NCBI GenBank assembly: GCA_030627905.1
Contig: DAOVRZ010000003.1
Span: 1 to 64,000, forward strand
Source: JAGMES01 sp023128035
GTDB taxonomy: Bacteria > Bacillota > Halanaerobiia > DY22613
Direction: 5' to 3'
DNA length: 64,000 bases
Shown: positions 35,466 to 44,090 of the stretch, piece after piece
How the letters are laid out: every line of letters begins with the position of its first letter
How positions within the stretch are numbered: the stretch's first letter is position 1
Program-made: the position numbers and the translations under genes
The notes under the pieces: generated by a model
Told to the model about the DNA's origin: nothing
Database searches by the model: none
What the model saw: the letters and a program-made list of their open reading frames with translations, nothing else

Positions 35466-36644
35466 ATGGTAAATCTACTGTTTTTTTCAATAATGCAAAA
35501 AATACTTTTCCTTAGAAAACAGGAAACTTCCACTGCCCCCACCTCTGGTGTCATTGTCACTGTGAAGAGAAAAACCCCAAAGGAACGTAAAGTAGACTTC
35601 CAGAACACAAGTATGCTCAATCAAAGCACTCTTAATCTGGACTCTAACCAAATGCTTTACTTAGTACAGGAGGCTTCTGACTTCTCCGAAAGTGCTATGA
35701 CAGTGGACGAAGATGATAAGTTTGACTCTAAAAATAAAGTCATTAAGAATGTCGCTGATCCTGCTAATACTAAAGATGCCGTCAACAAGCAATACGCTGA
35801 TACAATCATCCAGCAAGTACAAACGAATGCCAGTGCTGCTTTTAACTTCAGAAAATAATGCAGCGACCTCAGAGATCAATGCCTCAACCTCTGAAACTAA
35901 TGCTGCTGCTAGTGCTTCAAATGCAGAAATGTGGAAAGATGCTGCTTCTACCTCTGCTGGTAATGCTTCAGCCTCAGAAGCTAAAGCTCAGAAATGGGCT
36001 GAAGAAGCTGAAGACATGATTGTCGAATTTGGCGAATACTCAGCAAAACATCATGCGACAAAAGCTTACTGGAGTGCTATGGACTCCGCGACTTGGAAAT
36101 CTGCATCAAGTTCTACAGCAGCTACCCAAGCGGAACTTAAAGCAGAAAAATGAGCTGATGAAGCCGAGGACATTACAGTTGAGGCAGGGAAATATTCCGC
36201 TAAACACTGGTCAGAAAAAGCTAGACTGTACTATGAGGAAGTTGTTACAGATATTTTTGTGAAAAAAAGTTCTATACAAGCTCTACCTGATGCGTGGACT
36301 CCTATTGTTTATGATGATGAAGTTCGAGATGACTTAAATGAGTGGGCAAACTCAACTTTTACCCCTACTGAAGCAGGAAAGTATTTAATAAATGTTACCT
36401 TAAAGATGGGCTTGCTGACAACAAAAAATAGTTTCTACCTGAAAATGTACAAAAATGGTAGCTACTTTAGAAATCTTGACTGGTACTACTTTGATGCTGC
36501 TAATGCAAGATACACTTTACACGGAAATACAATCGTTGATCTGAACGCTGGCGACACAATAAAATTCTAAGCTAGAGCTTATTACAACGATCAGCAAGTA
36601 GCCGACGGTAACTACAACTATGTTTCCATCCGTCGAATGAGATA
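35466..36644 (+). pseudogene. Broken T7-like tail fibre gene
   Basis: The N-terminal block after KRKTPKERKVDFQNTS...LYLVQEASDFSESA matches the tail-attachment domain of T7 gp17, and VIKNVADPANTKDAVNKQYA is a usual tail-fibre motif. A frameshift near 35848 leads into Ala/Ser/Asn-rich repeats (TSENNAATSEINASTSETNA). A TGA at 36151 and a TAA at 36568 interrupt the same frame, which otherwise runs on to VSIRRMR and a stop at 36644. The first 70 or so residues of a T7 fibre are missing at the left edge. Confidence 0.85.
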
Positions 36645-36658
36645 AGGGAGGAATAATA

Positions 36659-37084
36659 TTGAAATTAACTTATACCAGAACTCATGTGAGCTACCTACTC
36701 CACCGTGAGTTAATAGCGAGAGTTCCTACACTTCAACCGATTAATGAGACTTCTGTATTCTCTTTAACAAGTCTTGGTGATGAAATCACGATACTAACTG
36801 ACAATGATCTTACTCCTGATGTTGTTGCATTAGTCGATCTGGCAGTTAGCGAACACGATTTCACAGTTTCCGATCTTGAAGAAAAATACAGGGTTATTCG
36901 GCTGGAACGTATTGTTCTTCTTAGAGAATGTGATTGGACACAACTTCCAGACAACGTACTCACTCCCGAAAAGAAATCCGAATGGCGAACCTTCCGCCAA
37001 GCCCTCCGTGATTTTCCCGAAACTTGCAACCCACATAATCCTATCTACCCAACTCCCCCTTCAGAATTAAGAAAGAATAAATAG
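36659..37084 (+). CDS. Phage tail assembly protein-like
   Basis: A 141-residue protein directly after the tail fibre. The C-terminal half holds the pattern LRECDWTQLPDNVLTPEKKS...WRTFRQALRDFPET, common in small proteins next to phage tail fibres (tail fibre assembly/chaperone group). The frame is intact. The start is TTG at 36659 behind GGGAGG. GC content is higher than in host genes. Confidence 0.7.
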   Translation: MKLTYTRTHVSYLLHRELIARVPTLQPINETSVFSLTSLGDEITILTDNDLTPDVVALVDLAVSEHDFTVSDLEEKYRVIRLERIVLLRECDWTQLPDNVLTPEKKSEWRTFRQALRDFPETCNPHNPIYPTPPSELRKNK

Positions 37085-37103
37085 ACACCGATGAGGTGAA
37101 ATC

Positions 37104-37238
37104 ATGACTTTTGTCAAAGAAAACGCTGAAACTTTATTAGCGATTTTGGGCGGTATCATCACTGTATCTTCACTGGCTACTCAGTTAGCTCGACTTCAAG
37201 GCGAACATGAGGCAATGAATAAAGAAAAGGGGTGCTAA
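37104..37238 (+). CDS. Small holin-like membrane protein
   Basis: A 44-residue frame (MTFVKENAETLLAILGGIIT...) with one membrane segment and a charged tail. GAGGTG stands before the ATG. It lies between the tail genes and the small terminase, where T7-type phages have their holin (gene 17.5). It is shorter than T7 holin, so the role is a guess from place and shape. Confidence 0.5.
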   Translation: MTFVKENAETLLAILGGIITVSSLATQLARLQGEHEAMNKEKGC

Positions 37239-37239
37239 T

Positions 37240-37467
37240 ATGGCACAGAATAAACGCCAAATCGCTGAAAACCTGATGGTTGACCTCCTCTCTGAGATCG
37301 CAGATAATTTACTTGAAAAAGTAAGAGCAGGTGATGCGACCCATCAAGATATATCTAATGCTATAAAGCTTTTGAACAATAACGGTATCACTGTAGCCGT
37401 TAACAAAGGACAGCCTCTAGGAGTCCTACAAGAATCTCTCCCCTTCCATAGTGACCACATTGCATAA
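37240..37467 (+). CDS. Small terminase subunit, T7 gp18-like
   Basis: A 75-residue protein (LLSEIADNLLEKVRAGDATHQDISNAIKLL, seen as successive helices) resembling small terminase/DNA maturase A of T7-like phages, which recognises concatemer DNA for packaging. It starts one base after the holin-like frame and precedes the large terminase. Frame intact; AAAGGGG serves as ribosome site. Confidence 0.7.
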   Translation: MAQNKRQIAENLMVDLLSEIADNLLEKVRAGDATHQDISNAIKLLNNNGITVAVNKGQPLGVLQESLPFHSDHIA

Positions 37468-37472
37468 CTAAC

Positions 37473-37490
37473 GTTAGTTACTATAGACTG
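37473..37490 (+). promoter_or_regulatory. Possible phage-RNA-polymerase promoter
   Basis: GTTAGTTACTATAGACTG lies in the gap before the large terminase gene. Its ACTATAG core and upstream GTT resemble the candidate sites at 39601 and 39638. Single-subunit phage polymerases use such sites; the assignment is tentative. Confidence 0.35.
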
Positions 37491-37543
37491 TTCAGACAAG
37501 CTCTGAGTGATCTGTTTTTTTATCTAAATGAAAGGAGATTATT

Positions 37544-38571
37544 ATGCCCTTCTCAAACGACTATATAAAACAATTACAATCTGACTTTAGGAATTTCTTG
37601 TATGTGATTTGGAAGCACTTAGGTCTACCTGAGCCAACAAAGGTTCAGTACGAGATCGCATGGTACTTGCAATTCGGTCCAAAACGAAAGATCATTGAAG
37701 CCTTCCGTGGTGTAGGTAAATCTTGGATTACCTCTGCCTATGTTTTATGGCGGCTCTTCCGTGACCCCAATTACAAAGCCCTTGTTGTTTCGGCTTCAAA
37801 AACCCGATCAACCGACTTTAACACATTCACTAAACGCCTAATTCGGGAAGTTCCTATCCTTCAACATCTTCAACCTAGCTCAGGTCAACGTGATTCTATG
37901 GTCGCTTTTGATGTAGCACCTGCAAAAGCTGCTCACGCTCCCTCTGTAAAATCTGTTGGTATCTTTGGTCAGTTAACTTCTTCTCGTGCTGTAGAGATTA
38001 TCGCGGATGATGTCGAAGTCCCAGGTAATTCAACCACCCAAGACATGAGAGATAAGTTAATCAAGACTTGCATGGAGTTCGAGGCTATTATCCTTCCTGA
38101 AATCGGTCAGATAACCTACTTAGGAACTCCACAGACTGAAGAAAATCTATAACAAGTTACGTGAAAGAGGCTATAGCTGTCGTATATGGCCTGCTCGATA
38201 CGTTGACCCTGCAAAGGCTCATATTTACGGTGGAGCACTCGCGGAAACACTCATACAAGAAGCTGAGAAAAACCCCCTCCCTCATTGGACACACTACAGA
38301 CCCTGCCCGATTCAGCGATATAGATTTGCTAGAGCGCGAATCTGCTTATGGTCGATCTGGCTTCGCCCTTCAGTTCATGCGACATGATGATAGAATTGAG
38401 GTTTTAGCTATAGCAGTAAACTACTGGGTAAACTTTATGGCTAGAGATGAAGAGATTGCTTTAGAAGCATACCACGGAGCACAGCTACAGACTGAGTTGA
38501 AAGTGTTTATGGATAATGTTCTTGGGAACAATGCTTCTGGAGGTTCGTCAGACATAAAGAATAGTATATAA
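37544..38571 (+). pseudogene. Broken large terminase, T7 gp19-like
   Basis: Residues 1-202 are in frame and close to T7 gp19 (DNA maturase B): EAFRGVGKSW is Walker A (about residue 53), VEIIADDVEVPG holds Walker B (about 150), and ITYLGTPQTE follows. A frameshift near 38140 moves to a frame reading KIYNKLRERGYSCRIWPARY, and another near 38285 to TDPARFSDIDLLERESAYGR. After SGFALQFM the match to gp19 ends and an unrelated tail follows, so the 3' end is also lost. It cannot package DNA. Confidence 0.9.
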
Positions 38572-38578
38572 TGTTATG

Positions 38579-38625
38579 AAAAAAATAGCCCTTTTGATCA
38601 AAAAAGACTCACAGGGCTATTTTTA
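38579..38625. terminator. Hairpin between phage block and small membrane gene
   Basis: AATAGCCCT and AGGGCTATT pair around a loop of about 24 bases, with A and T runs outside. It could end transcription from either side. Confidence 0.7.
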
Positions 38626-38631
38626 GATTCT

Positions 38632-38802
38632 TTATTCATTTTTATCTAACTTTTTCGCGATTTCCTTAAGCGATTCTTTTATCTCAAATAAGTACGTTTT
38701 TTTATTGTTAAAATAACTAATTGACTTGAAGATTAAGATTGGTATAAAAACAAGCAAAAGTATGAATGATATAATATTAAACATACCCATAAAGTATTCC
38801 AT
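38632..38802 (-). CDS. Small membrane protein, 56 residues
   Basis: It starts MEYFMGMFNIISFILLLVFI, one membrane helix, followed by a basic/acidic helix ending KKLDKNE. AAGGAG stands before the ATG at 38802. It lies 16 bases downstream of the exported 188-residue gene on the same strand and probably shares its transcript. No family is recognised. Both run against the direction of the phage genes around them. Confidence 0.6.
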   Translation of the reverse strand: MEYFMGMFNIISFILLLVFIPILIFKSISYFNNKKTYLFEIKESLKEIAKKLDKNE

Positions 38803-38818
38803 AATGACACTCTCCTTT

Positions 38819-39385
38819 TTAGCTTCCCCAATTAATTGTTAGACTATATCTTTTAGATGATATTTTTATTATACCCTCTATGATAATATAAACGTCAACT
38901 ATCCCTGATCCTTTAATCGAAACACTTTGTTTATCGCTTGCAATATCATAATAAGAACTAGTATCCCTTAAATCTAAACCAAAAGTAATTCCAGTTAAAC
39001 CAACGCTACGAGAAGGTACACTTATTATTTCAAAAAAACTACCATCAGCCCAAAGATTAAACTTAGCCAGACCTACAGGTGTATCCTTGTGAAGTTCTTT
39101 TATAGCATAATATCCAGTAGAATTAATTGAAAAACCAGAACCTACATCCGCTTGTATATCATACACAACATGTTTTTCTAGTTTCTTTAATGCCTTTAAG
39201 TATTCCTCTAATTCTTCAGGGGAAGAGAATTTCAAAGGAGTAATACCGTCAGGACAACTAGATACTGATTTAAGATTATGTTCTTTTATTAGCTGTTCAT
39301 AAGTAACCGCTTTTTTAGCATTAACCACTACACTACCTGATAACAATAAAAGACTCACTATTACCAAGCATACTATTTTTTTCAT
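38819..39385 (-). CDS. Exported hypothetical protein
   Basis: A 188-residue protein with a clear signal peptide (MKKIVCLVIVSLLLLSGSVV, cut near VNA). The mature part has short strands (SGFSINSTGYYAIKEL, KFNLWADGSFFEIIS) and one Cys. No family is recognised. The ATG at 39385 follows GGGAG; an open frame reaches 39427. It sits between phage right-end and left-end genes in the opposite direction, like a cargo gene or a host insertion. Confidence 0.6.
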   Translation of the reverse strand: MKKIVCLVIVSLLLLSGSVVVNAKKAVTYEQLIKEHNLKSVSSCPDGITPLKFSSPEELEEYLKALKKLEKHVVYDIQADVGSGFSINSTGYYAIKELHKDTPVGLAKFNLWADGSFFEIISVPSRSVGLTGITFGLDLRDTSSYYDIASDKQSVSIKGSGIVDVYIIIEGIIKISSKRYSLTINWGS

Positions 39386-39637
39386 AGACTCATCTCCCTT
39401 TACTTTATTTTTGTACTTACCTTTCACTACTGCATTATATATATTTTTTTAACAAAAGTCAACTATTGTAGAAAATAATTATGGCGTATATTAATATTCC
39501 TATTTACCATTCTTAGGTGTCCATCTTTAGGTATATTATAGTGGAACTTAAGTAATATAACTTTCTTAGATAGAACTAAAAAGATACTATATTCGATATC
39601 GTTATTATAGATAGACAGTATAACCTACTCGCTTCGC

Positions 39638-39660
39638 TCGTAGGTGTCACTATAGTAGTG
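39638..39660 (+). promoter_or_regulatory. SP6-like phage promoter
   Basis: TAGGTGTCACTATAG followed by TAGTG matches the SP6 RNA polymerase promoter (TAGGTGACACTATAG then AAGNG) with two differences over 20 positions, counting N as free. It points in the same direction as the phage genes. No phage RNA polymerase gene is in the window. Confidence 0.7.
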
Positions 39661-40017
39661 ACTTAATAACCGCATTTAGTAGTCTTAAAGCTGTGATCTT
39701 TGAAGTGTGATCTTCAAGGGTTCGGGAGTGGATTCTGAGGTGGCTTGAATTTGGACGAAAAAATCTGTGACACTGTATCGTATATGGATAGGCTTCCCCT
39801 TCCCCCCGTACCTCCTTCATTCTCCTAGAATTCTAGTTATTTGTCATTTGTTTTCGTTTACTGACCCTGATAATATATAGATTTTGTTAGGATTAAATAA
39901 CACTATACCTACACAACTCCCTGCAAAACGCCATGAACCGTTGATATGACTAGGGTGGGAACGGAGTACAGATCCACTACCTCCCTACAGTTCCACATTC
40001 GCTTCATTAATTTATAT

Positions 40018-40080
40018 ACGTGTGTGTAAGTGTGTGGGCGCGTGTGTGTTTGTTTAGGTGTGTTCGTGTGTGGGTATCTG
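40018..40080 (+). repeat. GT-rich tract
   Basis: About 60 bases are almost only G and T on the plus strand, with GTGTGTG runs and a GGGCGCG core. Such alternating purine-pyrimidine DNA can adopt Z-form. Nothing else in the window resembles it. Confidence 0.8.
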
Positions 40081-40167
40081 TTTTTTTTACACCCGCGCTA
40101 CACTTATAGTTCCACCTCTCATTGATCATTAAATATCAACCCATATAAAACATTCAAAAAGATTATA

Positions 40168-40210
40168 AAAAGATGTTGAAAATTCCACTAGTGGAATGTT
40201 GACATCTTTT
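40168..40210. repeat. Nested hairpin before the early phage genes
   Basis: AAAAGATGT (40168-40176) pairs with ACATCTTTT (40202-40210), and inside lies the perfect palindrome ATTCCACTAGTGGAAT (40182-40197). A TTGACA overlaps its right arm and may belong to a host-type early promoter, though no well-spaced -10 box is seen. Confidence 0.65.
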
Positions 40211-40307
40211 ATAACTATATCGTTCCGTTGTCGGAATTGAAAAGGAGTTAACAACTTATGACTTAGCAAAGTACTTTAAGAACGAAGAACGATTCAAGGT
40301 TATTCCT

Positions 40308-40541
40308 TTGTGGGCTAGATTGATTCTCACTAAAGAGGAACTACAGGAATTAGGTAAGTATGAACACTACAGATACACCTATGATGAAAAATACGACGTT
40401 TACACTAGAAAACATCTTTACAAGAAACAATACGACGATTTATCTGATGAAGGACAACAGTTATTTATTTATACATTCAAACGTGGTTACACATCAAAGG
40501 CTTTATTAGAACTGTTAAGAAAGAAGAATAACAATGGCTAG
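40308..40541 (+). CDS. Small early phage protein, 5' end uncertain
   Basis: A 77-residue charged protein (LTKEELQELGKYEHYRYTYD...). The frame stays open to 40215 (ELTTYDLAKYFKNEERFK upstream of the given start), but no ATG, GTG or well-placed TTG is found after AAAGGAG at 40241; the start may have been lost by mutation. No family is recognised. First of three overlapping or close small genes, as in early regions of lytic phages. Confidence 0.45.
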   Translation: MWARLILTKEELQELGKYEHYRYTYDEKYDVYTRKHLYKKQYDDLSDEGQQLFIYTFKRGYTSKALLELLRKKNNNG

Positions 40542-40755
40542 GAAATACTGTAGATACTCAATAGAACTACTTACAAATGACTGTAGAGTGCATTCTGTCA
40601 GGGTTAGTCATAATACAAGTTGTGATTATAAGAAAATGCTTGAACTATATAGAAGAGCCAAAGAAGAATTCAAAGGCACTGAGTATATAAATATATACTT
40701 CCTAGGAATTCAAGAGAATTTGGATGCAGGTAATATTTATCAAAGTGAATTGTAA
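40534..40755 (+). CDS. Small early phage protein, 73 residues
   Basis: It starts MARKYCRYSIELLTNDCRVH and has a strand-rich first half and a helical second half. Its ATG lies inside the end of the previous frame (8-base overlap). Nothing identifies its function. Its size and setting fit an early phage gene. Confidence 0.5.
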   Translation: MARKYCRYSIELLTNDCRVHSVRVSHNTSCDYKKMLELYRRAKEEFKGTEYINIYFLGIQENLDAGNIYQSEL

Positions 40756-40802
40756 GTATTAACACACTAACTAGACTAAAACAGTTAGGAGGAGATCAAA
40801 TA

Positions 40803-41190
40803 ATGGCTATGGCAATGACTGAGGTAATGAATGTTTATGTGGCGAATCTGGCGAAGTATAATGAGGGAATTTATAAAGCTGAATGGGTTAGCCTCCCTAC
40901 TCTTGAAAAAGATTTAAATGAACAGATGGAACAGATTTTAGGTAATGACGAGGAGTATATAATTCTTGATTATGAATCCGAATTAGACTTAGATATTGAT
41001 GAATTTAGTAATCCATGAAGTAACTGACGAAAGAAAGTTAGGCGAAGAGATAGTGTTTCAAGGTTTATTCGGTGTAGAGATTCCTGATTCATTGGTGAGT
41101 TATATCGACTATGAAGCTATAGGAAGAGACACGGTAATAAATGATGGTCAAATCATCAGTAGTTTAGGGGTATATGTTGAAATACACTAA
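40803..41190 (+). pseudogene. ardA: Broken ardA (antirestriction protein)
   Basis: ArdA mimics B-form DNA and blocks type I restriction enzymes. The first frame has the family start NVYVANLAKYNEGIYKAEWV and EEYIILDYESELDLDIDEFS. After a frameshift near 41008 a second frame gives the family end GLFGVEIPDSLVSYIDYEAI and GRDTVINDG. Some 50-60 residues between them are missing compared with the usual 165 or so. AGGAGG precedes the ATG. A DNA mimic at this place parallels the Ocr protein of T7, which is also an early gene. Confidence 0.85.
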
Positions 41191-41368
41191 TACAAGAATC
41201 AAGAAAGCCAGTGAATTTGTTGCAAATTATTTCAAGGGATGATACATAGGGAGGCAGGCTTCTTGATTGCTTCCCTCCTGATTGGTTTAACTTGTAAACA
41301 AGTTTTAACCCTCCTTTGTCGAATAAAGTAATGTAGAATATTAATGATATTTTCAAGGAGGGATACAC

Positions 41369-41641
41369 ATGAACAATGTTTTGAAAATGAGACAAACAAT
41401 AAAGTACCTTAGAGAAATAATTGCAAAGGATATGCCTTTACAACAACTTGCAGTTTTCCTAGAAGTCTGCGCTAATGAAGGTATTTCCATGAAAGAACTA
41501 GCTAAAACACTTGGTATGCCTCAATCTAGTATTACTCGAAATGTTAAGCGACTTTGTCAATTTAAGAATGGAACAAAAATGGAAGGTTATTTGACGAAAT
41601 CAAGGCAGGAAATGTGTCAGACTTGCAATATAAATTCCTAA
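41369..41641 (+). CDS. Winged-helix regulator-like phage protein, 3' end fused
   Basis: Residues 1-66 (LREIIAKDMPLQQLAVFLEV then GISMKELAKTLGMPQSSITR) form a MarR-like winged helix, common in small phage DNA-binding proteins. GGAGGG stands before the ATG. Near 41575 it runs into the integrase scrap, and its last 20 residues are read out of frame from it. The protein is probably shortened at its C-terminus. Confidence 0.65.
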   Translation: MNNVLKMRQTIKYLREIIAKDMPLQQLAVFLEVCANEGISMKELAKTLGMPQSSITRNVKRLCQFKNGTKMEGYLTKSRQEMCQTCNINS

Positions 41642-42063
41642 AAGAAGGCAAAGCACCTGCCACTATAAATAGGTATATTTCTTCACTTAAATTAGTCCTA
41701 AACCTTGCTTGGAAAAAGTGGGAAGTGATTGATCGTATTCCATACATTGAAGTATTACCAGAAAATAATACGAGAGATAGATTTCTGACATATGCTGAAG
41801 AAGAAAAGCAATTTAATTATAGTAAAAACAGAGATTTCACTTCTAGAGCAATTCATTTAAAAAAGGAGCAAACAAAATCAAAAAAAACCCGCACTGTGCC
41901 AATGACAGAGCGTGTATATGAAATTCTTTGGCGAAGACGGTCTTTAGGGGAATATCCATTAAATCTACCTCACAGAAGAGCTTTGAAAATCTGGAATAAG
42001 GCAAAAAAAGCCATAGGATTTGGTGATGATAAAAACTTCCTCATTCACACATTAAGACATACT
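41576..42063 (+). pseudogene. Tyrosine recombinase (phage integrase) scrap
   Basis: One frame gives the core-binding part (APATINRYISSLKLVLNLAW), then KTRTVPMTERVYEIL and HTLRHTFF, the second catalytic box. The stretch with the first catalytic Arg (G-L-R-x-x-E) is deleted between RFLTYAEEEK and SRAIHL, the N-terminus is missing, and the sequence stops before the catalytic Tyr. It is inactive. Its cut end near 42063 is joined tail to tail with a cut PHP gene. Confidence 0.85.
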
Positions 42064-42395
42064 TTTTTTTCTTCTCCTTGCGGAAAATAACATATCTCCA
42101 GTCCAATTTTGATAGGATACCCTTTCCTTTTTGCATCATTTAAAAACTCTACATAATCCTGAACAAGAATATTTGACTTCCTACTTTCAATCCGTTTTTT
42201 CTGAAAATCACCTAAATCACCATCATCTTGAATAACATTATCATAGAGAAAACTAAACTCTTTTAACCGATGAGAATGTTCTACTATTTCTATTTCAGAG
42301 ATATTATTCTTTTCTGCTGTCTCTAAAAATTTGTCTAACCAATCATATGTATATGGACCCCGCTCAATATGAACATGATAATCAGTTAACATCAT
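42064..42395 (-). pseudogene. N-terminal part of a PHP-family (HisK-like) phosphatase
   Basis: MLTDYHVHIERGPYT holds the PHP metal site H-x-H, and IEIVEHSHR the next His. This is the start of a histidinol-phosphatase-like PHP hydrolase, usually about 260 residues. After roughly 110 residues the sequence meets the integrase scrap and ends. GGGGAG stands before the two ATG codons at 42395 and 42392. It marks the right edge of the rearranged block. Confidence 0.85.
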
Positions 42396-42546
42396 TACTC
42401 CCCTTTTCTAACAATCAATAATATTACCTCTTATAACTCCTTTTATCTTCGCCCAGTTAAGCAAAAAATCCTTGTAATTTTGCAAAAATAAAAGAGAGAA
42501 TTTTTCATCTCCCTTATATAGTCCAATATATTCAATTAGTAAGTCG

Positions 42547-43323
42547 TTAAATTTCAAAACTATCCTGATAGGTGAAAATAGTTTCTTCGTCGTGATTAAA
42601 CACCATTTTTATTGTATATTTTCCTTTTTGAGCGAATTCTGTAACGTATTCAAAAGTTTTTGTTAAATCTCTATGTACTGCAAAATCTCTAACTAAATCT
42701 TCTATTACTAGTTGTCGGTTACTATCAAAAATTAAAATACTTACATCTGTCAATAGATGAGAATTTCCTAAGTTTACAAAATCACCTTTTATGGTTAACT
42801 GATTTTCTATACATTCAATTTCAACATCTTTTAAATTCCCTCTATGAGTTATATTTCCTGTTTGCCCATAAAGGTTTATGCCAATTTTAGTTAAAAGTTG
42901 AAAGTTCATTAAAACACCTTCGACCTCTGTTGCTTCTGCACTCTTATCATATAACTCCTCAACATATAAGTAACAACGGTATTCGCCATCTTCTAAATCA
43001 TTTGGTGGCCTTACTGAAAAACGAATTACTTTCTGATCGCCTGGATTAAGACTAACAAGACGAGGATAGACTATCACCCAATCTCCAAGGTATTGTTCTG
43101 GCGCTTGATCTGTTGCTACCTCAGTATAAATTTTAAAACGAACAGCTTTATCAGAAACATTAGTAACGATTGTTTCTTGAGTATTTGATTGATCTATTCT
43201 AAAAACAAAACGATGTGGCGCAACCTGTAATGCAATTGCAGAAGCCATATCACTAAAAATAAAGGTTATTATAAGTAAAATTGCCAGACACATAAATATT
43301 GAACAATGTTTTAACTTTTCCAT
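42547..43323 (-). CDS. Periplasmic pilus chaperone-like protein
   Basis: A 258-residue exported protein with a signal peptide (about residues 1-29). The PapD-like first domain is visible: IALQVAPHRFVFRIDQSNTQ, ETIVTNVSDKAVRFKIYTE and LNPGDQKVIRFSVRPP, the G1-strand region. A second Ig-like domain covers the C-terminal half. Such chaperones complete the fold of fibre subunits and bring them to an usher. It follows the subunit gene after a terminator. Similarity is to the archaic type rather than to PapD itself. Confidence 0.75.
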   Translation of the reverse strand: MEKLKHCSIFMCLAILLIITFIFSDMASAIALQVAPHRFVFRIDQSNTQETIVTNVSDKAVRFKIYTEVATDQAPEQYLGDWVIVYPRLVSLNPGDQKVIRFSVRPPNDLEDGEYRCYLYVEELYDKSAEATEVEGVLMNFQLLTKIGINLYGQTGNITHRGNLKDVEIECIENQLTIKGDFVNLGNSHLLTDVSILIFDSNRQLVIEDLVRDFAVHRDLTKTFEYVTEFAQKGKYTIKMVFNHDEETIFTYQDSFEI

Positions 43324-43352
43324 ATTACTCTTCCTCCATCCTAAATTCTTTT

Positions 43353-43390
43353 TTTAAAAAAGGTAGACCTGCATAATGCAGGTCTACTTA
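43353..43390 (-). terminator. Terminator between fibre subunit and chaperone genes
   Basis: AGTAGACCTGCA and TGCAGGTCTACC pair and are followed by TTTTTT on the minus strand. It lies between the subunit stop codon and the chaperone start, and would let the subunit be made in excess. Confidence 0.9.
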
Positions 43391-43427
43391 ATGTAACAGT
43401 TAAAAATATCTAGTCTCTTTGTATAAT

Positions 43428-43907
43428 TTAGAAATGATAAGCTACAGTCAAAGTAGCGGAACCAGTATATTCGCCGGAAGAAATATCCATACCAATTGCT
43501 TCAAGAGTAGCACCTACATTAAAAGCGCCAACTCCATTAACGAGATTACCAATATTACCAGATAGATCAGTTGTAAAATTATATACGTTTAAAACGTGCT
43601 CACCATTAGTGATAGTTGCAGAAGGTGGTAATGTTACAATATAAGCTAAGTTTCCTTCACCAGTAAGTGTAAAGGAAGCAGCAGTAGTTCCAGTTGCTGG
43701 GTTAGCAGGATCTACCATAGTTGCTGCGTCACCTTTGTAAACTCTACCAAAGTCTAAAATAGTACCTTCACCGTCTAAACCTCCACCAATAATTACGAGT
43801 TGTGAAAGAATTTCTGCTCTAATACCAAAGTCAATATCCGCTGCCATTACACTACTCGCACACAAAACAACCATCATAGCACATAATAAAACTAAACTTT
43901 TTTTCAT
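43428..43907 (-). CDS. Fibre subunit-like exported protein (DUF4402/spore-coat-U-like)
   Basis: A 159-residue exported protein with a signal peptide (residues 1-22, cut after VMA). The mature part starts DIDFGIRAEILSQLVIIGGG and is all strands with Gly, Thr and Ala, ending GSATLTVAYHF. An alternating hydrophobic C-terminal strand is the usual end of chaperone/usher subunits. Length and make-up fit DUF4402 or SCPU subunits of archaic systems. GGAGAG stands before the ATG. It is probably the main fibre protein. Confidence 0.7.
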   Translation of the reverse strand: MKKSLVLLCAMMVVLCASSVMAADIDFGIRAEILSQLVIIGGGLDGEGTILDFGRVYKGDAATMVDPANPATGTTAASFTLTGEGNLAYIVTLPPSATITNGEHVLNVYNFTTDLSGNIGNLVNGVGAFNVGATLEAIGMDISSGEYTGSATLTVAYHF

Positions 43908-44090
43908 TTTACTCTCTCCTCTGTTTTTCGAATTTTTTTGTTAAAACATTTTGAAACTTAAACTGAAGCATTTTGAGCGCTTATCATTTGTTAAACCTGA
44001 CAACAAAATTACCTAAAGAAAGAATATCATTATTACTAATATTGATAATTTGTTAATTTTAATCAACAATCTGGACCTTGCGGGGTTAAT

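Larger units (their letters stand above)
39386..40214. other. Gene-free stretch with phage-type control elements
   Basis: About 830 bases hold no supported gene. Seen within it are two T7/SP6-like promoter candidates (39601-39614 and 39638-39660), a C-rich run near 39794-39808, a GT-rich tract (40018-40080) and a nested hairpin (40168-40210). The base make-up differs from that of host gaps, which are nearly all A and T. In T7-type phages such stretches lie at the genome ends. Confidence 0.6.

Noticed and set aside
39428..39540. Further small gene upstream of the exported protein
   Set aside because: No frame longer than a few codons with a ribosome site could be found on either strand.
41196..41360. 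Possible attachment site near the integrase scrap
   Set aside because: Hairpins are present (GGTTTAACTTGT / ACAAGTTTTAACC), but no matching core was found at the left edge near 35380.
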